Shown here: piece by piece, positions 12,169 through 23,719 of the stretch
Numbering within the stretch: the first letter of the stretch is position 1
Layout: each line of letters opens with the position of its first letter
Source: Dinochytrium kinnereticum
Taxonomy: Eukaryota; Chytridiomycota; Chytridiomycetes; Chytridiales; Chytridiaceae
Assembly: GCA_027604005.1 (NCBI GenBank)
Contig: JADGJT010000056.1
Span: 19,809 to 83,808, forward strand
Length of the DNA: 64,000 nucleotides
Direction: 5' to 3'
Program-made: the position numbers and the translations under genes
The notes under the pieces: model-generated
Databases searched by the model: none
What the model saw: the letters and a program-made list of their open reading frames with translations, nothing else
Told to the model about the DNA's origin: nothing

Positions 12169-12555
12169 GGCATCTCGCGACGCTTCTTGTGATGGTGAAA
12201 TAAAGATAAGTGGGGACTTGGCGAATGTAAAACGAGTGATCGTCACGGTGGTGATTGAGGCCACAATGTGTTATCGTGTTCTATGGTTTTTTGTTCAGCG
12301 ATGGACGGATGGACATCCACGGGCTCTGCAATCCGATCCTAGGCTGGTAACGACAGGATTGCATGGCAACCTGCTTTCACCTCCTACATCTGAAAAAAAG
12401 CAAGGGGGAAGACCGAAACCGCTGGCGCTGACCCGTCTCCTCTTCCGCAACTCTGCATCTCGCTCGAATACCTCTCTCGCATCCTCTGAACAAAAGTGGG
12501 CGATATCATATTCCCAAGCCCGGCATCTCACATTGGACTGAGCTATTGGGCAAGT
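12169..12555. other. Intergenic between GH26 and the CNB gene
   Basis: About 390 bp, both neighbours on the plus strand. It contains the GH26 3'-UTR and the promoter of the next gene. An ORF runs through part of it but has no homology and overlaps the next gene in a different frame. Confidence 0.5.
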
Positions 12556-15500
12556 ATGGTGTCCAACACCATGCCTAGTTCCCTCATCGATGATCCCATC
12601 CCCACGGTCGTGAGACGACCTCAAACTGCAAGAGCGGTACAGCTCCCATCATCCATTTCAAGGCCGTCCACATGCAAAGGGAGACAAACTCATCAATCCA
12701 TAAGCCGATCAATCCCCATAGACGCCTGGTCAACGTCGGAGCATAGCATCAAGTCGCAAAAGGCGTCAACACCAGATCTATCACTTCTTCAGCCAGCATC
12801 CTACCTATTTAAAGGCTTCTCCCGTCCACAAACGGCCCCAGTGAGTGGCCGTTCATTTCAAAGGGAAGCCAGCGACTCGTCAAAAACCGAGGCGGCTGAC
12901 GTGGTCTTCGCGAAAAGGGTCCGCGGGATCTTGGACAACTTTGCGTCTCAACGAACTGAAGGGGTCGATGATGGTTGGCTGGAGAGGGCCACAGCTTTAG
13001 ACGTTCTCATCCATGACGCGCAACGACGAGATGCGGCCGAAAAGGAAGGTTCAAGAGGGACGTCAGCGAAGAAGAGAAGGCCAAAGTCGGCAAAGCTATG
13101 GGCAAAGTCGCTTGCTGTCGCGATTCCAGCGTTACAAGGGTCTGAAAACAACATTCCACGCGCACAATCGGCAAGACCAATGAAACCGCCGATGACAGCC
13201 ATATCAACGCGATGCCAGTCGGCTTTTTCGCGCCCAACTCACTCGCGTGGCTGCGCGGGGCCACAGCATCGCCTTCATAACCTCGACGATAGGCTTTTGG
13301 GACATTTAGATGAGACGACTGGGATGACAGAGATGATGCAGATCAACGTCGAGAAGCTTTACACCCTTACACGCCAATTTCTAAAAAAGTACCAGATAGA
13401 AGATGAAGCCTTCAAAGCCCTGAACGCGAAACACGCAGTCAGAATCGCAGCAACGAATGAGACCAAAAAGGAGGAAAACGGCGCGAAGAAGATGGCTCGA
13501 TTCGAAGAGCAATCCGAATACCTTCACGAAGTGTTCATGTGGATGGTTCGGGGCTGCATCAATCTCGATAAACCCAATGATGTTCGAACCATTCGACGAA
13601 AGATCAGTCAGCAGTCTCGGTCTCGGTCGCGGTCGAGATCAAGATCAAGATCACAGGCTCACATGGTCACGGATACGTTTGATCGGTTGATTTGGAATCC
13701 TGGGGATATGGGAAATGAGGAGCAGGAGGTTCCTGACGATTGGAATTATCTTCCCTCAACTGATGAAAAGTCATCAGGGAGAGCGACGGTTGGTGTTTAC
13801 TTTGCGCATCGGCTGCCAGCTTTAGATGATGTTAGAGGACGCGGTGGTGAGCTGAGACGAATCGCATCGGCCAAAAAAAGGATGCCAAGAACTTCACCCC
13901 CCATTGATTCCTTTGATCAGGCTTCAGGTCTTACTAATGAAGAGCTCTCCAGAGTCCGCGAGTACGTTGGGAAGGTAGCTCACCAACGCCGAATCTTAAA
14001 AGAGGATGAGCAAGGATTCGGCACCATCACTACATTGTCACTCAAGGACTGGGAACGGACCAACGAGGGGAGGGATCCAATATGGAGCCCATCCATGTTC
14101 TCGGTTAATCGATTTATATCGGACTACGTGTCAATGTACTGGAAAATGTATGGGTACGACACGATGGAGGAAACGATTGATGCATTCGAGATTGTGCAGA
14201 AGCCAAGCCTCGTGCAAGAAGTCGAAGATCACGGTGAGAACGGGACCAACAAGCATGTCAGCATGAGAAACGGAAACGATTCTGACGAGGACAGCGGAAA
14301 GAATATGAATGGATCCAAGTCCCGTTCAAACAGGTACAAAAACCCCCCTCAGTTCAAAAATCTCAACCAATTTCTCCCTCCTTCCGCCCTCCACATTTTG
14401 TTCATACGATAAACAGCGTAAAACCCCGAAAGCAAGCACGGATCGCCAGTCGTTCCGCTTCCATCAACAATTCCGTGAACATTCCCCGGGACCGCAGAAG
14501 CGGCTCCACTTCTTCCATGTACCAGCTCGGCAAAAAGAAATCCCACGAAGCGACTAGAAGATCTGCCATCTTAACAGGAGACGACAATCTGCTTCACAGG
14601 TCGTCACAAATTCAAGCAGCCCCTTTGACGGATCCATGGCGATATCATCACGCTGATTGCGTTAATATCTTAAAGAAACCGGGATGGCAGCGAACTTCAG
14701 AGGAGGTTCGAGTGGTCGCAAAGATTATGAGGAATTTGAGTGCTTTCAGGCAGTATAGTGATTTCATTATCGGACAAGTCAGTGGCTCTTTGAGGTATCA
14801 GTACGTGGACGCCAATAGGGTTATTATCAAACAAGGTAGGATCACGCGTCAGGTAGGTTGCTGATGCTGATACTTGCGCGTTTTTTTTTTTACAAGGTGA
14901 CGTTGCGTCTGCTTGGTATATCATCTTGAGCGGATCCGTAAATGTCCAAGTATCGAGCACGGGAAAAATCGAGGACAGCGTGAACGTTAAGACACTATAC
15001 ACAGGGTAATCCGCTGTCCAATTTCCTCCCCCCAGCCATCGGCCCCATCCAGCATAATCTCACCTTTCTTTCAAGTGAAAGTTTTGGCGACATAGCTCTC
15101 GTAAACAACGAGACGCGAGCCGCGACCATCGTGACAATGGAGCCATGCGAGCTGGTCAAAATTGAAAAGTCCGAATACGATCGTGTGCTAAAATTCATCC
15201 ATGAGAAGGAGAAAACCGCTATGGTGAATTTTTTGAGGTTCCTAGACATGTTCGAGGACTGGAAGCACACGTCGCTCAGAGCCATTGCGCAGACCATGAC
15301 CTTCCGACGTATTCTGCCTGGGGCTCTGGTAATTGAAGAAGGTGAGCGTATATGACCTTTTGTCATCAAACTAACATGCGAACATTCGCTGCAGGAAAGC
15401 ACTGCTCAGAGTTTATGTTGATAAAAGAAGGCGTGGTGGCGGTTTTCAAGAACGTTGTATCAGGTGGCCGCCGCCGAGAAGTAAACGTGGCGACCTACGG

Positions 15501-15963
15501 CCCCGGCGACTACATTTGTGAAGAAGGCGTCCTTTTTGAGGAAGCCACAGACCAAACATCCCGCTTCACCCTCCGAGCAGGCGAACGCAAAGACCAGATC
15601 AAGTTTGAAAAACAAACAGGATCGGGTATGGTTTTCGAACAAATTGAAGGAAAGAAGAAATCAAAACCAGGACAAGCCTCCGCGCCTCCCAAGAAAAGAC
15701 CAGTCGGGGTGACGCTGGCTGTGATTGATGCGTTTGACGCGAGGAAAAAGTTTGGACACATCATCAGCCCTCACCCCAATATGGATATGAATGAGAAGGG
15801 CATCAAGGATATGCAGAAATATGAGGCGCTGATGACCAGGTGGAGAACGTATCGGAAGATGCATGTGTCGCGCGTGCTGAAGGAGCGCAGGGGGACGCCC
15901 GCGGCCTCCCTGGAGAAGGAGGTCATCACCTGGTACGAGCGCGGCTGCCCCAATCCCGCGTGA
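12556..15963 (+). CDS. Large protein with two cyclic-nucleotide-binding domains (CNBD2-like) and RS repeats
   Basis: Five exons (12556-14333, 14417-14835, 14897-15005, 15076-15341, 15395-15963) give 1046 residues. The first 600 residues are low complexity and basic, with repeated RPQTA/RPKSAK-like motifs and a run of Arg-Ser pairs at about residue 355. The CNB fold follows: FRQYSDFIIGQVSGSLRYQY, then VIIKQGDVASAWYIILSGSV, and the phosphate-binding-cassette-like GESFGDIALVNNETRAATIV. A second CNB-like unit (VIEEGKHCSEFMLIKEGVVA, YGPGDYICEEGVL) is degenerate. Related proteins such as CNBD2 are found in flagellated organisms and bind cAMP; that role here is inference. A more upstream GTG at 12496 is in frame, but ATG 12556 or 12571 is more likely. 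Confidence 0.85.
13612..13655 (+). repeat. In-frame Arg-Ser codon repeat
   Basis: Alternating TCT/TCG CGG and AGATCA units encode about seven RS dipeptides in the CNB protein. The codons switch from CGG-type to AGA-type along the run, showing it is not a simple recent slippage product. Confidence 0.85.
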
Positions 15964-16112
15964 AGGCGTCCGTCGTGTCAGCTCTTTGACGGTTGCTGGT
16001 TGGCCAAAGATCTTTTCCATCTTGTGACGCCAAGCGAGACGCGCTCGCATGCCACACCGTCCAGCACATCGGACATCAAATAAAAATTCTTTTGCTGCCT
16101 GCTTTGAATGGG

Positions 16113-19100
16113 ATGCTGACCGCCATCGACCCGCCACCGCAGACGACGACGACGACGGCCGCGGCAGGGACCGTCCACGTCGTCCTGCCCGATGCGTCAG
16201 TGGCCGTCATCAGCTTTACCGAAGAAACATTGTGCATTGAGCTGCTGGCGGAGGCGTGGCGGCAGTGCTCAGTGTGCTGCAGAGAGCTTGGCCCACATCC
16301 GTCCGATGCCGCAAGGCTGGTGAGGTTCCCGCCGTACAGTCTAAAAGCTTACTCCATTCCAACAAACGGTCTGTTGAGCTGCTAATGGTCATTTATTGCT
16401 TTTCATTCTGACTTTTTCTGACTGTAGCCAACCCATTGTCGGTGAGTGAGATTGTCGATATCATGCGAGATGGTGAGTTCAAGTGCCTCCCCCTCGTCGT
16501 TGACGATCGCGCAAACTGATCGACGCCCTTACAGGCGATATTATTCCTTGGACGACTCGCATTGGTAGCTTTCTCCATCTCATGCCCTCTCGAACCTCAT
16601 CGACACGGTCAACCACATCATCCTCCTCCCTCGCGTCCACAGCGACACCTCCTACCGAGCCAACCCAACAGCTCCATCTCATTCTTCTTGACCACATCAT
16701 TCCCGTGACACTTCAAAATCTCCCCACGGTGCCCACCACCCGTGCACTATCAGAGTTACGAAAAGAATGTCTTGTCGGACGCCACGGCAAACACCAACAC
16801 ACCGACGAGTCACGCGACTCCACAGACGCGACACCCGTTAAGCCCTCCTCGGTGCTTCCGCGGATATCGTTTGCGAGGAACGGAACCCCTGTGTTTTGCT
16901 TTTTTGGGGTGCCAGGGGTAACCGCCAGGGAGGTCATTGAGAGGGTGTCGTATGAGTTCATGCTGCCAAGGGTGGGCGATCAGTACCTTCTTCATCGGAC
17001 GCGTGTTTTAAGCAGAGAGGATGGCCATCGATTGCTACAGGAAACAGAAGGGTCCCGGAATTTTAGCCCTCATATGGATCGGTATGAGGGACCCGGAGTC
17101 CTTCGACTTGACACCAAGAATCAGAGTTGCATGCAAGATTTTTATTATGGTAGGTCGTGGCTTCGTTTTCAAAACCTTTTGGGGGGATTTACACTTATTT
17201 CCTTCTTAGTGTCCAAAGAATGCAGCCCATCCGAACGCATCCCTACTATAACCCTTCACGCCTTTATCCACAGCGATCTCCCCGAGTATATGACGATGTG
17301 CGCGCCTCATTCTCACACAAATCATCAAAAACTTTCTCCATCCGTGCTTCTCAGCTCCCCACCGACATCACCTCAGTCGTCTAAATTCAACGTTACGGGG
17401 CTTGTAAGCCTCATCTCCAGTATAGTGCCGGGTGGAAAGGCCGACGCGTTGGAGCGGTCGAGTGGGGAGAGCGTTAGGGATTCGGTTGTGAGTGAAGTTT
17501 GTTTGTTTTATTATTTTTTTGTCATTTGTGCACACTTTATAATTGTGGTGCTTTGGATTATCTAAGCATTCTACAGGTAAAGCCAGATATTGCCTTGACC
17601 TCAGGCGATCGTGCAATATGCGATCAGAAAAAAGATTATAAAGAGTTGTACATGCACGTTGACCACCGTGATGTGAAGACCAACCCCCCTGAGCCTTCTA
17701 TGGAACGACTGGAGATACTACGTGACTTTTTTAACCGCCTTTCAACAGAGTAAGTGTTTGACTTCTCGGGGATTGTGACAAAATCCCACACTTGATCACA
17801 CCTTACCAACCCTCTCCGTTCACATAGCAAATCAACCGTAACAGAAATTGTTATTCAACTGGTCGACCTTTTACCCGAAATCACCCGAACTCCACATCTC
17901 ACCTCTTATCTCATTAAATTCAACGTATCATCCGCTCTCGTGTCAATATTATCACGTTCTCTCCCCTCAACGGGATCAAAAAGACTGAGCCTTGACCTCC
18001 AAACAAGGTTTGAGTTGATGGAGCATTGCACATCCCTCATTCAATCCCTGATGCGGTCTGATGATCGTGCGCTCGCTCATCTGTGTCGTGAGGATGTCGT
18101 TTCGGTTTTACTGGAATGTTTGAGAGACTTTGAGGTTGAACGGATGATATTGGAGGAGTGTTTGACGTTATTGAGGATTCAAGAGGACTGTTTGGTTGTT
18201 TTGAAGGCGTTTTGCCTGGAATCCGAGGATGGATTTTGGTCCGTCTTTCTCTTGTCTTCACATTGTTTTTCAACTAAAGAAAAAAAACAACTCCCTACCG
18301 CAGGTTTATCGCCAACAAAATTGAATCTCTCCTTCCCCCCTCTTCCATAATCTTCACCTTAACGACCCCAATTCAAGTGACCCTTCACCGTCTCTCCTCT
18401 GCTATGACCCCGGCCGCCATTGAGACTGTTGATAGTGCTCGTGATGTGACTATCAAGTTTTTGGGAACGCTTATGGGGAGGGTTCCTGGGGATGTGAGGG
18501 GACGGTTGAGGTTTAGAATGCTTTTGGAGGCGGATGGGGGTTTGGAGCGGATTCGTAGTGTGGATAGAGATGGGGGATGGGATGATCAGAGGAGGCTGGA
18601 TTTCTTGGAATTGGAAGTTTTGTTGGGGTGTGAGGCAGAGGTTATGTGAGTTTTAACTGACGTGCTTTTTTTTTCTTTTTTTTTTTTTGCCTTTTCGTTT
18701 CACCATTAAAGTTCTTTAAATACTTTCGCGTCTTCCACAACCTCATGCGTATCTCCGCTCCATCCCTTTCCACTAACATCTCAACTTGAAAAATATCAAA
18801 TCTATAGGGACCCACAAGAATCTCTCCAAACCCTCCTCATGACTTCCTCCCGCATCCATACCCACTCAACCCACCCCTCAACCTCCCGCTACCACCACCT
18901 AACCTCCTCGATCCTCTCCTCCCTAGCACGTCTCACAACCTCATTAGAGAGATCTTCCCCTCTTGAAGTGTTTGGAGGCTTTTCGCAGTTTGCTTTGGAG
19001 ACCGTGGAGGCTTTTGTTCGCAGTGTTGCGGATGAGGTCAGGGGGTGCGGGAAAGGGGATGGGGTTTCTTGGAGAGAGGCTTGGGAGGAGGGTTTGGGGA

Positions 19101-20692
19101 GGGTATTAGGGAAAGTGGAGAGGGAGGTTGGTGGTGGGAGAGGATGGAGGGATGGAAGGGTTGATGCTTTGGAGGAGGTAGTAGGGGATTCTTTTTTCTT
19201 TTTCTTTTTTTTTCATTTACACCCTGCTCCGTCTAACCTTCTTCCCTCCAATAAAACCAGCTTGTAACCGCCACAGAAACCCGCTGCAGCCACCTCGAAT
19301 CCGAGAACGCTGCGCTTCGGCAAGAGATTGATCAGCTGAAATCCGGCACATTACGATCTCTCCGCCGCCGGTCCTCGCGGGCTCAAATTCAGACAGTGTA
19401 CCATGAACCTAGGGCGTCATTCGAGGATGAGTTTGTGGAAGCTGATGAGGATGGATGGGGGGATGAAGAGGATGATGCGGTTGGGTGGAGAGGGTTAGGG
19501 GGGCAAGGTGAGTTGGTTTGTTTCATTTTTTTTGTTTTGTTTTGTGTGGATCCTCTTTTAAGGGTGTTGCTTTGGTTTTAGTGGAGGGTTTTGGTTGATG
19601 GTGTAATGACTTGGACTTATTTTATTTTCTTTGTTGTTGGGTTTTCGCTTTGAGGTGATGATGTGACGGCCTCGACTTTCTCCCGCGATACCATCTCGCC
19701 TTCAGTCACCCGCGTTACTTCTGCTCATCACCTGCACGATCCACTCCCACCGCAACCTCCATCTCCACACGGTGTCTCCATGATCGTAAGTCGACCATCC
19801 CCCCCTCAAATTACGCACCGTCCACCCTTTCCACACTCCCACACCTCTGGACCATGTGCCGTTTCTGAACGTTTCGTCATTGATGCTGTTTTGTTTTGTG
19901 GCAGCCGCTTTTGTGGACAAAGCTCGATGATGAGAAGACACGTGGGTCGCTTTGGGATGAGGAGGATGAGGATTTTGGGGAGGAGTTGAGGGAGGAGGTT
20001 CGGTGGAGGTTTTCGAGGTGGGGTGGTGGTGGGGGTAGAGAGTTGGGCGGTGGCGGGAGAGGTAGGAAAGGTGGGGTGGGAAAGGGGAATGGTGAGTTTG
20101 TTTTTGTTTTTGCTTTTTGCTTTTTTTTTTTTGTTTTGTTTTGTTTTGGGGCTCAGGGTGTTGTTGCTTTCTTTGTTTTTTTTGTTTTGCTTTCGATCAC
20201 GCCTTGTTATGATAAAAACGGTTGGCCCCATTTTAATCAACAACGGTTTCCGAAAAAACAAAAACAAAATAACAACAAAGGGCCACGGAAGCTTACCTCA
20301 GCGGCAACAAGGCTGCCGCGCGCAACTTCTCCCTTCAAGCACACAAACTCAATCAAGTCATGGAAGATCTTCACCTGGAAGCGTCCGAGCGCATCTTTGA
20401 CATCCGAAACAAGCAGCGACCTAGATCCGATGATGAGAGGGTCATTGATCTTCACGGTCTTCATGGTAGCGAGGCCATTCATTACATATCCACGGCGTTG
20501 GAGGGGCTCAAAAGGGAGAGGTTTAGGGGTTTGGTGTCTCTCATCACTGGAACAGGACATCATTCCAGAGCTTCGGTCGCGAAAGTGCAGCCAGAGGTGA
20601 GGACATTTTTGAGAGCAAAGCGTTACTCTTTTAAAGAGGGTGCTATGGAGGACGGCCGAGGTGGGATGTTTGTTGTGTTTATGGACGAATAA
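16113..20692 (+). CDS. Formin-like N-terminus (FH3/coiled coil) joined to a DUF1771-Smr domain
   Basis: Twelve exons (16113-16368, 16428-16472, 16535-17149, 17210-17487, 17577-17749, 17828-18238, 18304-18645, 18808-19177, 19261-19507, 19655-19785, 19905-20017, 20281-20692) keep one frame for 1130 residues. Residues about 450-800 are helical and resemble a formin FH3 region: the RLRFRMLLEADGGLERI stretch, then DDQRRLDFLELEVL. A coiled coil (SHLESENAALRQEIDQLK), a short proline stretch (PLPPQPPSP) and PLLWTKLDDEKTRGSLWDE, which looks like the first strand of FH2, follow. There is no FH2 body. Instead comes DUF1771 (LREEVRWRFSR spliced to ATEAYLSGNKAAARNFSLQ) and an Smr domain with RVIDLHGLHG and the GTGHHS loop. 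Smr domains bind or cut nucleic acids. The intron 20018-20280 is long (263 nt), with a weak GTGGGG donor and A-rich acceptor, so two separate genes remain possible. Confidence 0.7.
20096..20200 (+). repeat. T-rich / (TTTTG)n low-complexity tract
   Basis: Runs of TTTTTG and TTTTG fill the middle of the predicted last intron of the formin/Smr gene. Similar TTTTG runs occur in its other introns near 19525-19545 and 19888. Confidence 0.85.
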
Positions 20693-20908
20693 AAGAAAGA
20701 AATCCCAAGTTCTCGCAGTCGCAATGCTGGGAAATGAGAAGTCTCAGTTGGCGCGTCATTTCAAAATACTGGACCTTCTGGCAGAGATGGAAATGTCTAA
20801 CAAACAGCGTATCAAGTTAGAAAGTCGCCGGAGCGGCATGTATTTCATGCTTTGAAAAAAAAAAGGACAAGAAGCATCGCAAAGACATCTCCCGGAACCA
20901 CCCCTCCT

Positions 20909-21591
20909 TTACGCATCATCAACGACTTGTGTCTGGAGACCTGCATAATTCAAAAAGGCGAAACCCACAACACACAGTCAGCAAGGCCCCTCAGAACCAG
21001 GAAAAAAAAATGCAACAAAAAATCACCCACCCTTGAACTTAGTGACGGGGACGGCAGTGACAAGGGTGTAAAGCTTCTCCTTGGCATCCTCAGCGTCGTT
21101 CCTCTTGCGGGCAAGACGCACGCGGATCCTGTGGGGCACGTTCTTGATGCCCTGCTTCCAGACCTCCTTGTTCAACGTGGGGTCAAGACGAACGTCAGAG
21201 GTTCCCATGGCCTTCAAAGCGAACTGCTTGATGACCTTGACGGCGGTGGGGGCCCTCTTCTTGAAGGTCCTACATTGAGGAAAAGAGAGGAGACATCCAG
21301 TGTGTGAGTTCTAGTGGTTCTGGTTCCATCCGGTCCCAAAAGTGTTCATCCCCTCCTCGTTTCCAAAGACTCCTTCCAGACGTCCCCAGATAACGGTGAA
21401 AAAACCAACCTGCCGTGGAGGTGCTTGTGGAGGTGGATGGTGTACTCGCGGGTAACCACCTGCAGAGAGGTTCAAGGTCAGCCAGGCATTCCCTCCAAAG
21501 GAGATCTCTCCGACACCAGCCATCATCCTTCCTTCCTTACCTCGTTGAGGGCGGACTTCTTGGTGGACTTGGTCGCGGTCTTGGAAGACAT
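20909..21591 (-). CDS. RPL31: 60S ribosomal protein eL31
   Basis: Four exons (21591-21541, 21459-21410, 21269-21031, 20940-20909) give 123 residues, standard for eL31. Signature blocks: [74 protein letters not shown], and the C-terminal [10 protein letters not shown]. It is a structural protein of the large subunit near the peptide exit tunnel. The first three introns are the 80-150 nt class, with GTAAG, GTTGG and GTGGG donors. A GGAT-rich tandem tract lies about 50 bp upstream of the start codon. The convergent formin/Smr gene ends about 215 bp away. Confidence 0.95.
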
Positions 21592-21639
21592 GTCGTGGGA
21601 GTGTCCTGTGGGATGGATGCAGTGAGTTTGGTGTGCTGT

Positions 21640-21670
21640 GGATGGATGGATGGATGGGATGGATGGGATG
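21640..21670. repeat. (GGAT)n short tandem repeat
   Basis: GATGGATGGATGGATGGGATGGATGGGATG lies 50-80 bp upstream of the eL31 start, within its likely 5'-UTR or promoter. Confidence 0.8.
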
Positions 21671-21994
21671 AATGACGGCGTCCTCCCCCTGGGCAGCTCA
21701 AGCAGACGCTCCGATTACCTTGATTTGAAAAGAGGGTGAAAAGTGTTACACACACACGCACAAATGTGCGCATGGCGCAGATGGCAGGGATAGCAATGGC
21801 GCAGACTTTTCGGCAGACGATGTTTATCGCCTCGCATCACGCACCAGCAGCAAGCAGCAGGGCTCGGATAATGCTTCAATGGACGGGGAACATGCGCGCA
21901 CATGCTGTCGGCGATGATGATCAAGGAGCGACCTTTCTCTCTTTCTTTATTTACGTTTATTCATGATGGTCAGGTGTGCGTTAGGAATGCTGCT

Positions 21995-22778
21995 TCACTG
22001 GGCCTCCAGCACCTTGTAGGCGATGAACGCAACGGCAATAGCAACGGGAACGAGCGAGAAGAGGAGGCTGCGGTGTCAAACAGATTCAAACCGTACGAGT
22101 TAGAAGAGAAATTGAATGGCCGAGAATTTAGGTTCTGTTTTCCGTAAAATAAGAGGGAGGGGCTGATCCTTACGTTGAGGCGCTGGTGGAGGAGGACTTT
22201 GCGTCAGACTTGATGCTGGTGGTCTGAGCAACCTTGGGGGGAGCTTTTGCAGGAGGCTTTCCCTATTGAGAACAGTCGATTCAGTCAAACGTGCTCAAAG
22301 ATGGGTCTAAAAAAGAAAAAAAACGGAGTCCGAAGGCAAGTTAAACTCACGCCGTCCGCAAGCTCTCCGACGTAGAACTTCTTCAACAGATCCCTGGCGT
22401 CATCACTGTGACCAATCTCCTCAAAAGCCTCAGTGGCGTCGCTGCCTGTGAGTTGGGAATGCATGCAAGGTTCAGACAAACTGTGGAGGCCTTCCAAAGG
22501 CTTACCAGCCTGCTCCAGAAGCACTTCCTCGCCTCCGGGGTGCTACAGAGGAAAGCATTAGCCATAAGCCATCGATGAATACATGCAACGCTGTAAGCGA
22601 ACGCCATACCTCGTCCAAGAACTTGGTCACATCAAAGACCTTCTTGTCCACCACCATCCCTAAACACCTGTAATTAGATCACACGGCAGCAGCAGGGGCA
22701 GGGCAGCCTCGAGTACGCACAGCAGTCCTCCCTGGTGTTGTGGGCGCTGACGTCGGACCATTGGAAGACCTTGGACAT
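21995..22778 (-). CDS. CYB5: Cytochrome b5, tail-anchored
   Basis: Six exons (22778-22721, 22659-22610, 22542-22506, 22445-22351, 22262-22174, 22067-21995) give 133 residues. The domain begins [19 protein letters not shown], continues [20 protein letters not shown] (first haem His) and [17 protein letters not shown] (second haem His). A Lys/Pro/Ser-rich linker and one C-terminal hydrophobic helix ([18 protein letters not shown]) make it tail-anchored in the ER. It donates electrons to desaturases, sterol enzymes and P450s. The second exon's acceptor is TTTAG at 22660; using the CAG a few bases upstream would break the conserved CW pair. Introns are 61, 67, 60, 88 and 106 nt. Confidence 0.95.
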
Positions 22779-23151
22779 CTCTGAAGAGGTTTCTTTCTTC
22801 TTTTTTGTTGAGTTTCGGGTGGTGGGGTGAGATGGTCTTCAATCAATTTTTTAAAATTCCAATGAGATGAGTGGGTCATCAATGGTTGTTCTCGGCCCAT
22901 TTTGCCGGAAGGGAGATTACAGTGGTGAGGAGAGGGATGGGTGGCGGTGGGGGATAGAGACCTCCCGCATGCCGACAGCAGCATACTCTCACACAGAAAA
23001 TGAGTTGAGGTAGAGGGGAGGCAATCCCACGAGAGGCTTGTTCCGTTTTATCGGCTAGGCGAATAGTCCAGTTGGCCATCCTGCAAACCAAGTCAAGTAA
23101 TCTGCCTTCACTTTGTCCCGTTTTCTGCTCGGCAAATAAGAATCAAAGATG
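22779..23151. other. Intergenic upstream of CYB5
   Basis: About 370 bp between the CYB5 start and the stop of the molybdopterin synthase gene, both on the minus strand. Contains the CYB5 promoter with a pyrimidine-rich stretch just before the ATG. No ORF of note. Confidence 0.5.
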
Positions 23152-23698
23152 TTATCTTGGCCCCATGCAACATTCGGAGTTGGCTTTCCACTTGGACCCA
23201 TCTTCATAGAATTCCTTCTTCCAGATGGGCACTGTCCTCTTGAGTTCATCAATCAGCCATCCTACAGCTTCAAGTGAATCCCTTCTGTGCGGCGAGCTCA
23301 CAGCGATGATGACGCTCTCCTCACCAATGCCAACCTCTCCAATACGGTGAGATATGGCGATACCAGCAAGCTCAGGCCATGTCTTCCTGGCCTGCACAAT
23401 GATGGAATGTAACTCCTTCTCTGCCATAGGTTTATACGCCTCGTATTCCAACTTCAGCACACGCTTTACAACGCCGTCAACTGAATGGTTTGAAATGACA
23501 ACAACAATTGGGTGGGAGGGTTATCAAATTGCAGACAGAGCATCACGCAGTAAGCATGCGCCAACCTTTGAATGTATCCCTCGTTGTCCCGGAGAACGTG
23601 GATATGGCTCCACAGCCGTCATCCCGCACGGCATTGACCAAAGGCTCGAGGAAGATCTTCGACTCAGTGACCTCAACAAGTGTGGCAGTTGCTGGCAT
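23152..23698 (-). CDS. MOCS2B: Molybdopterin synthase catalytic (large) subunit
   Basis: Two exons (23698-23566, 23480-23152) give 153 residues, the usual MoaE length. The N-terminus reads MPATATLVEVTESKIFLEPL, then the family stretch DDGCGAISTFSGTTRDTFKG, spliced to VDGVVKRVLKLEYEAYKPMA. Next come the dimer/active-site blocks ISHRIGEVGIGEESVIIAVS, SSPHRRDSLEAVGWLIDELK and PIWKKEFYEDGSKWKAN, whose lysines bind precursor Z. It inserts sulfur carried by the small MoaD-like subunit to form molybdopterin, implying that this organism makes molybdenum cofactor. The start codon is only 21 bp from that of the divergent gamma-SNAP gene. Confidence 0.93.
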
Positions 23699-23719
23699 GG
23701 GCTCTGTGTGACTGATAAG
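23699..23719. promoter_or_regulatory. 21-bp spacer between divergent start codons
   Basis: Only 21 bp lie between the ATG of the molybdopterin synthase gene and that of gamma-SNAP. Both starts are well supported by family length and conserved N-terminal sequence. Core promoter elements for each gene must therefore overlap the other gene's 5' coding region, or the two transcripts overlap antisense. Confidence 0.7.

Noticed and set aside
19905..20017. Full FH2 actin-nucleating domain
   Set aside because: Only about 20 residues resemble the FH2 start; the following sequence is DUF1771/Smr and no further FH2 helices could be found in any frame.
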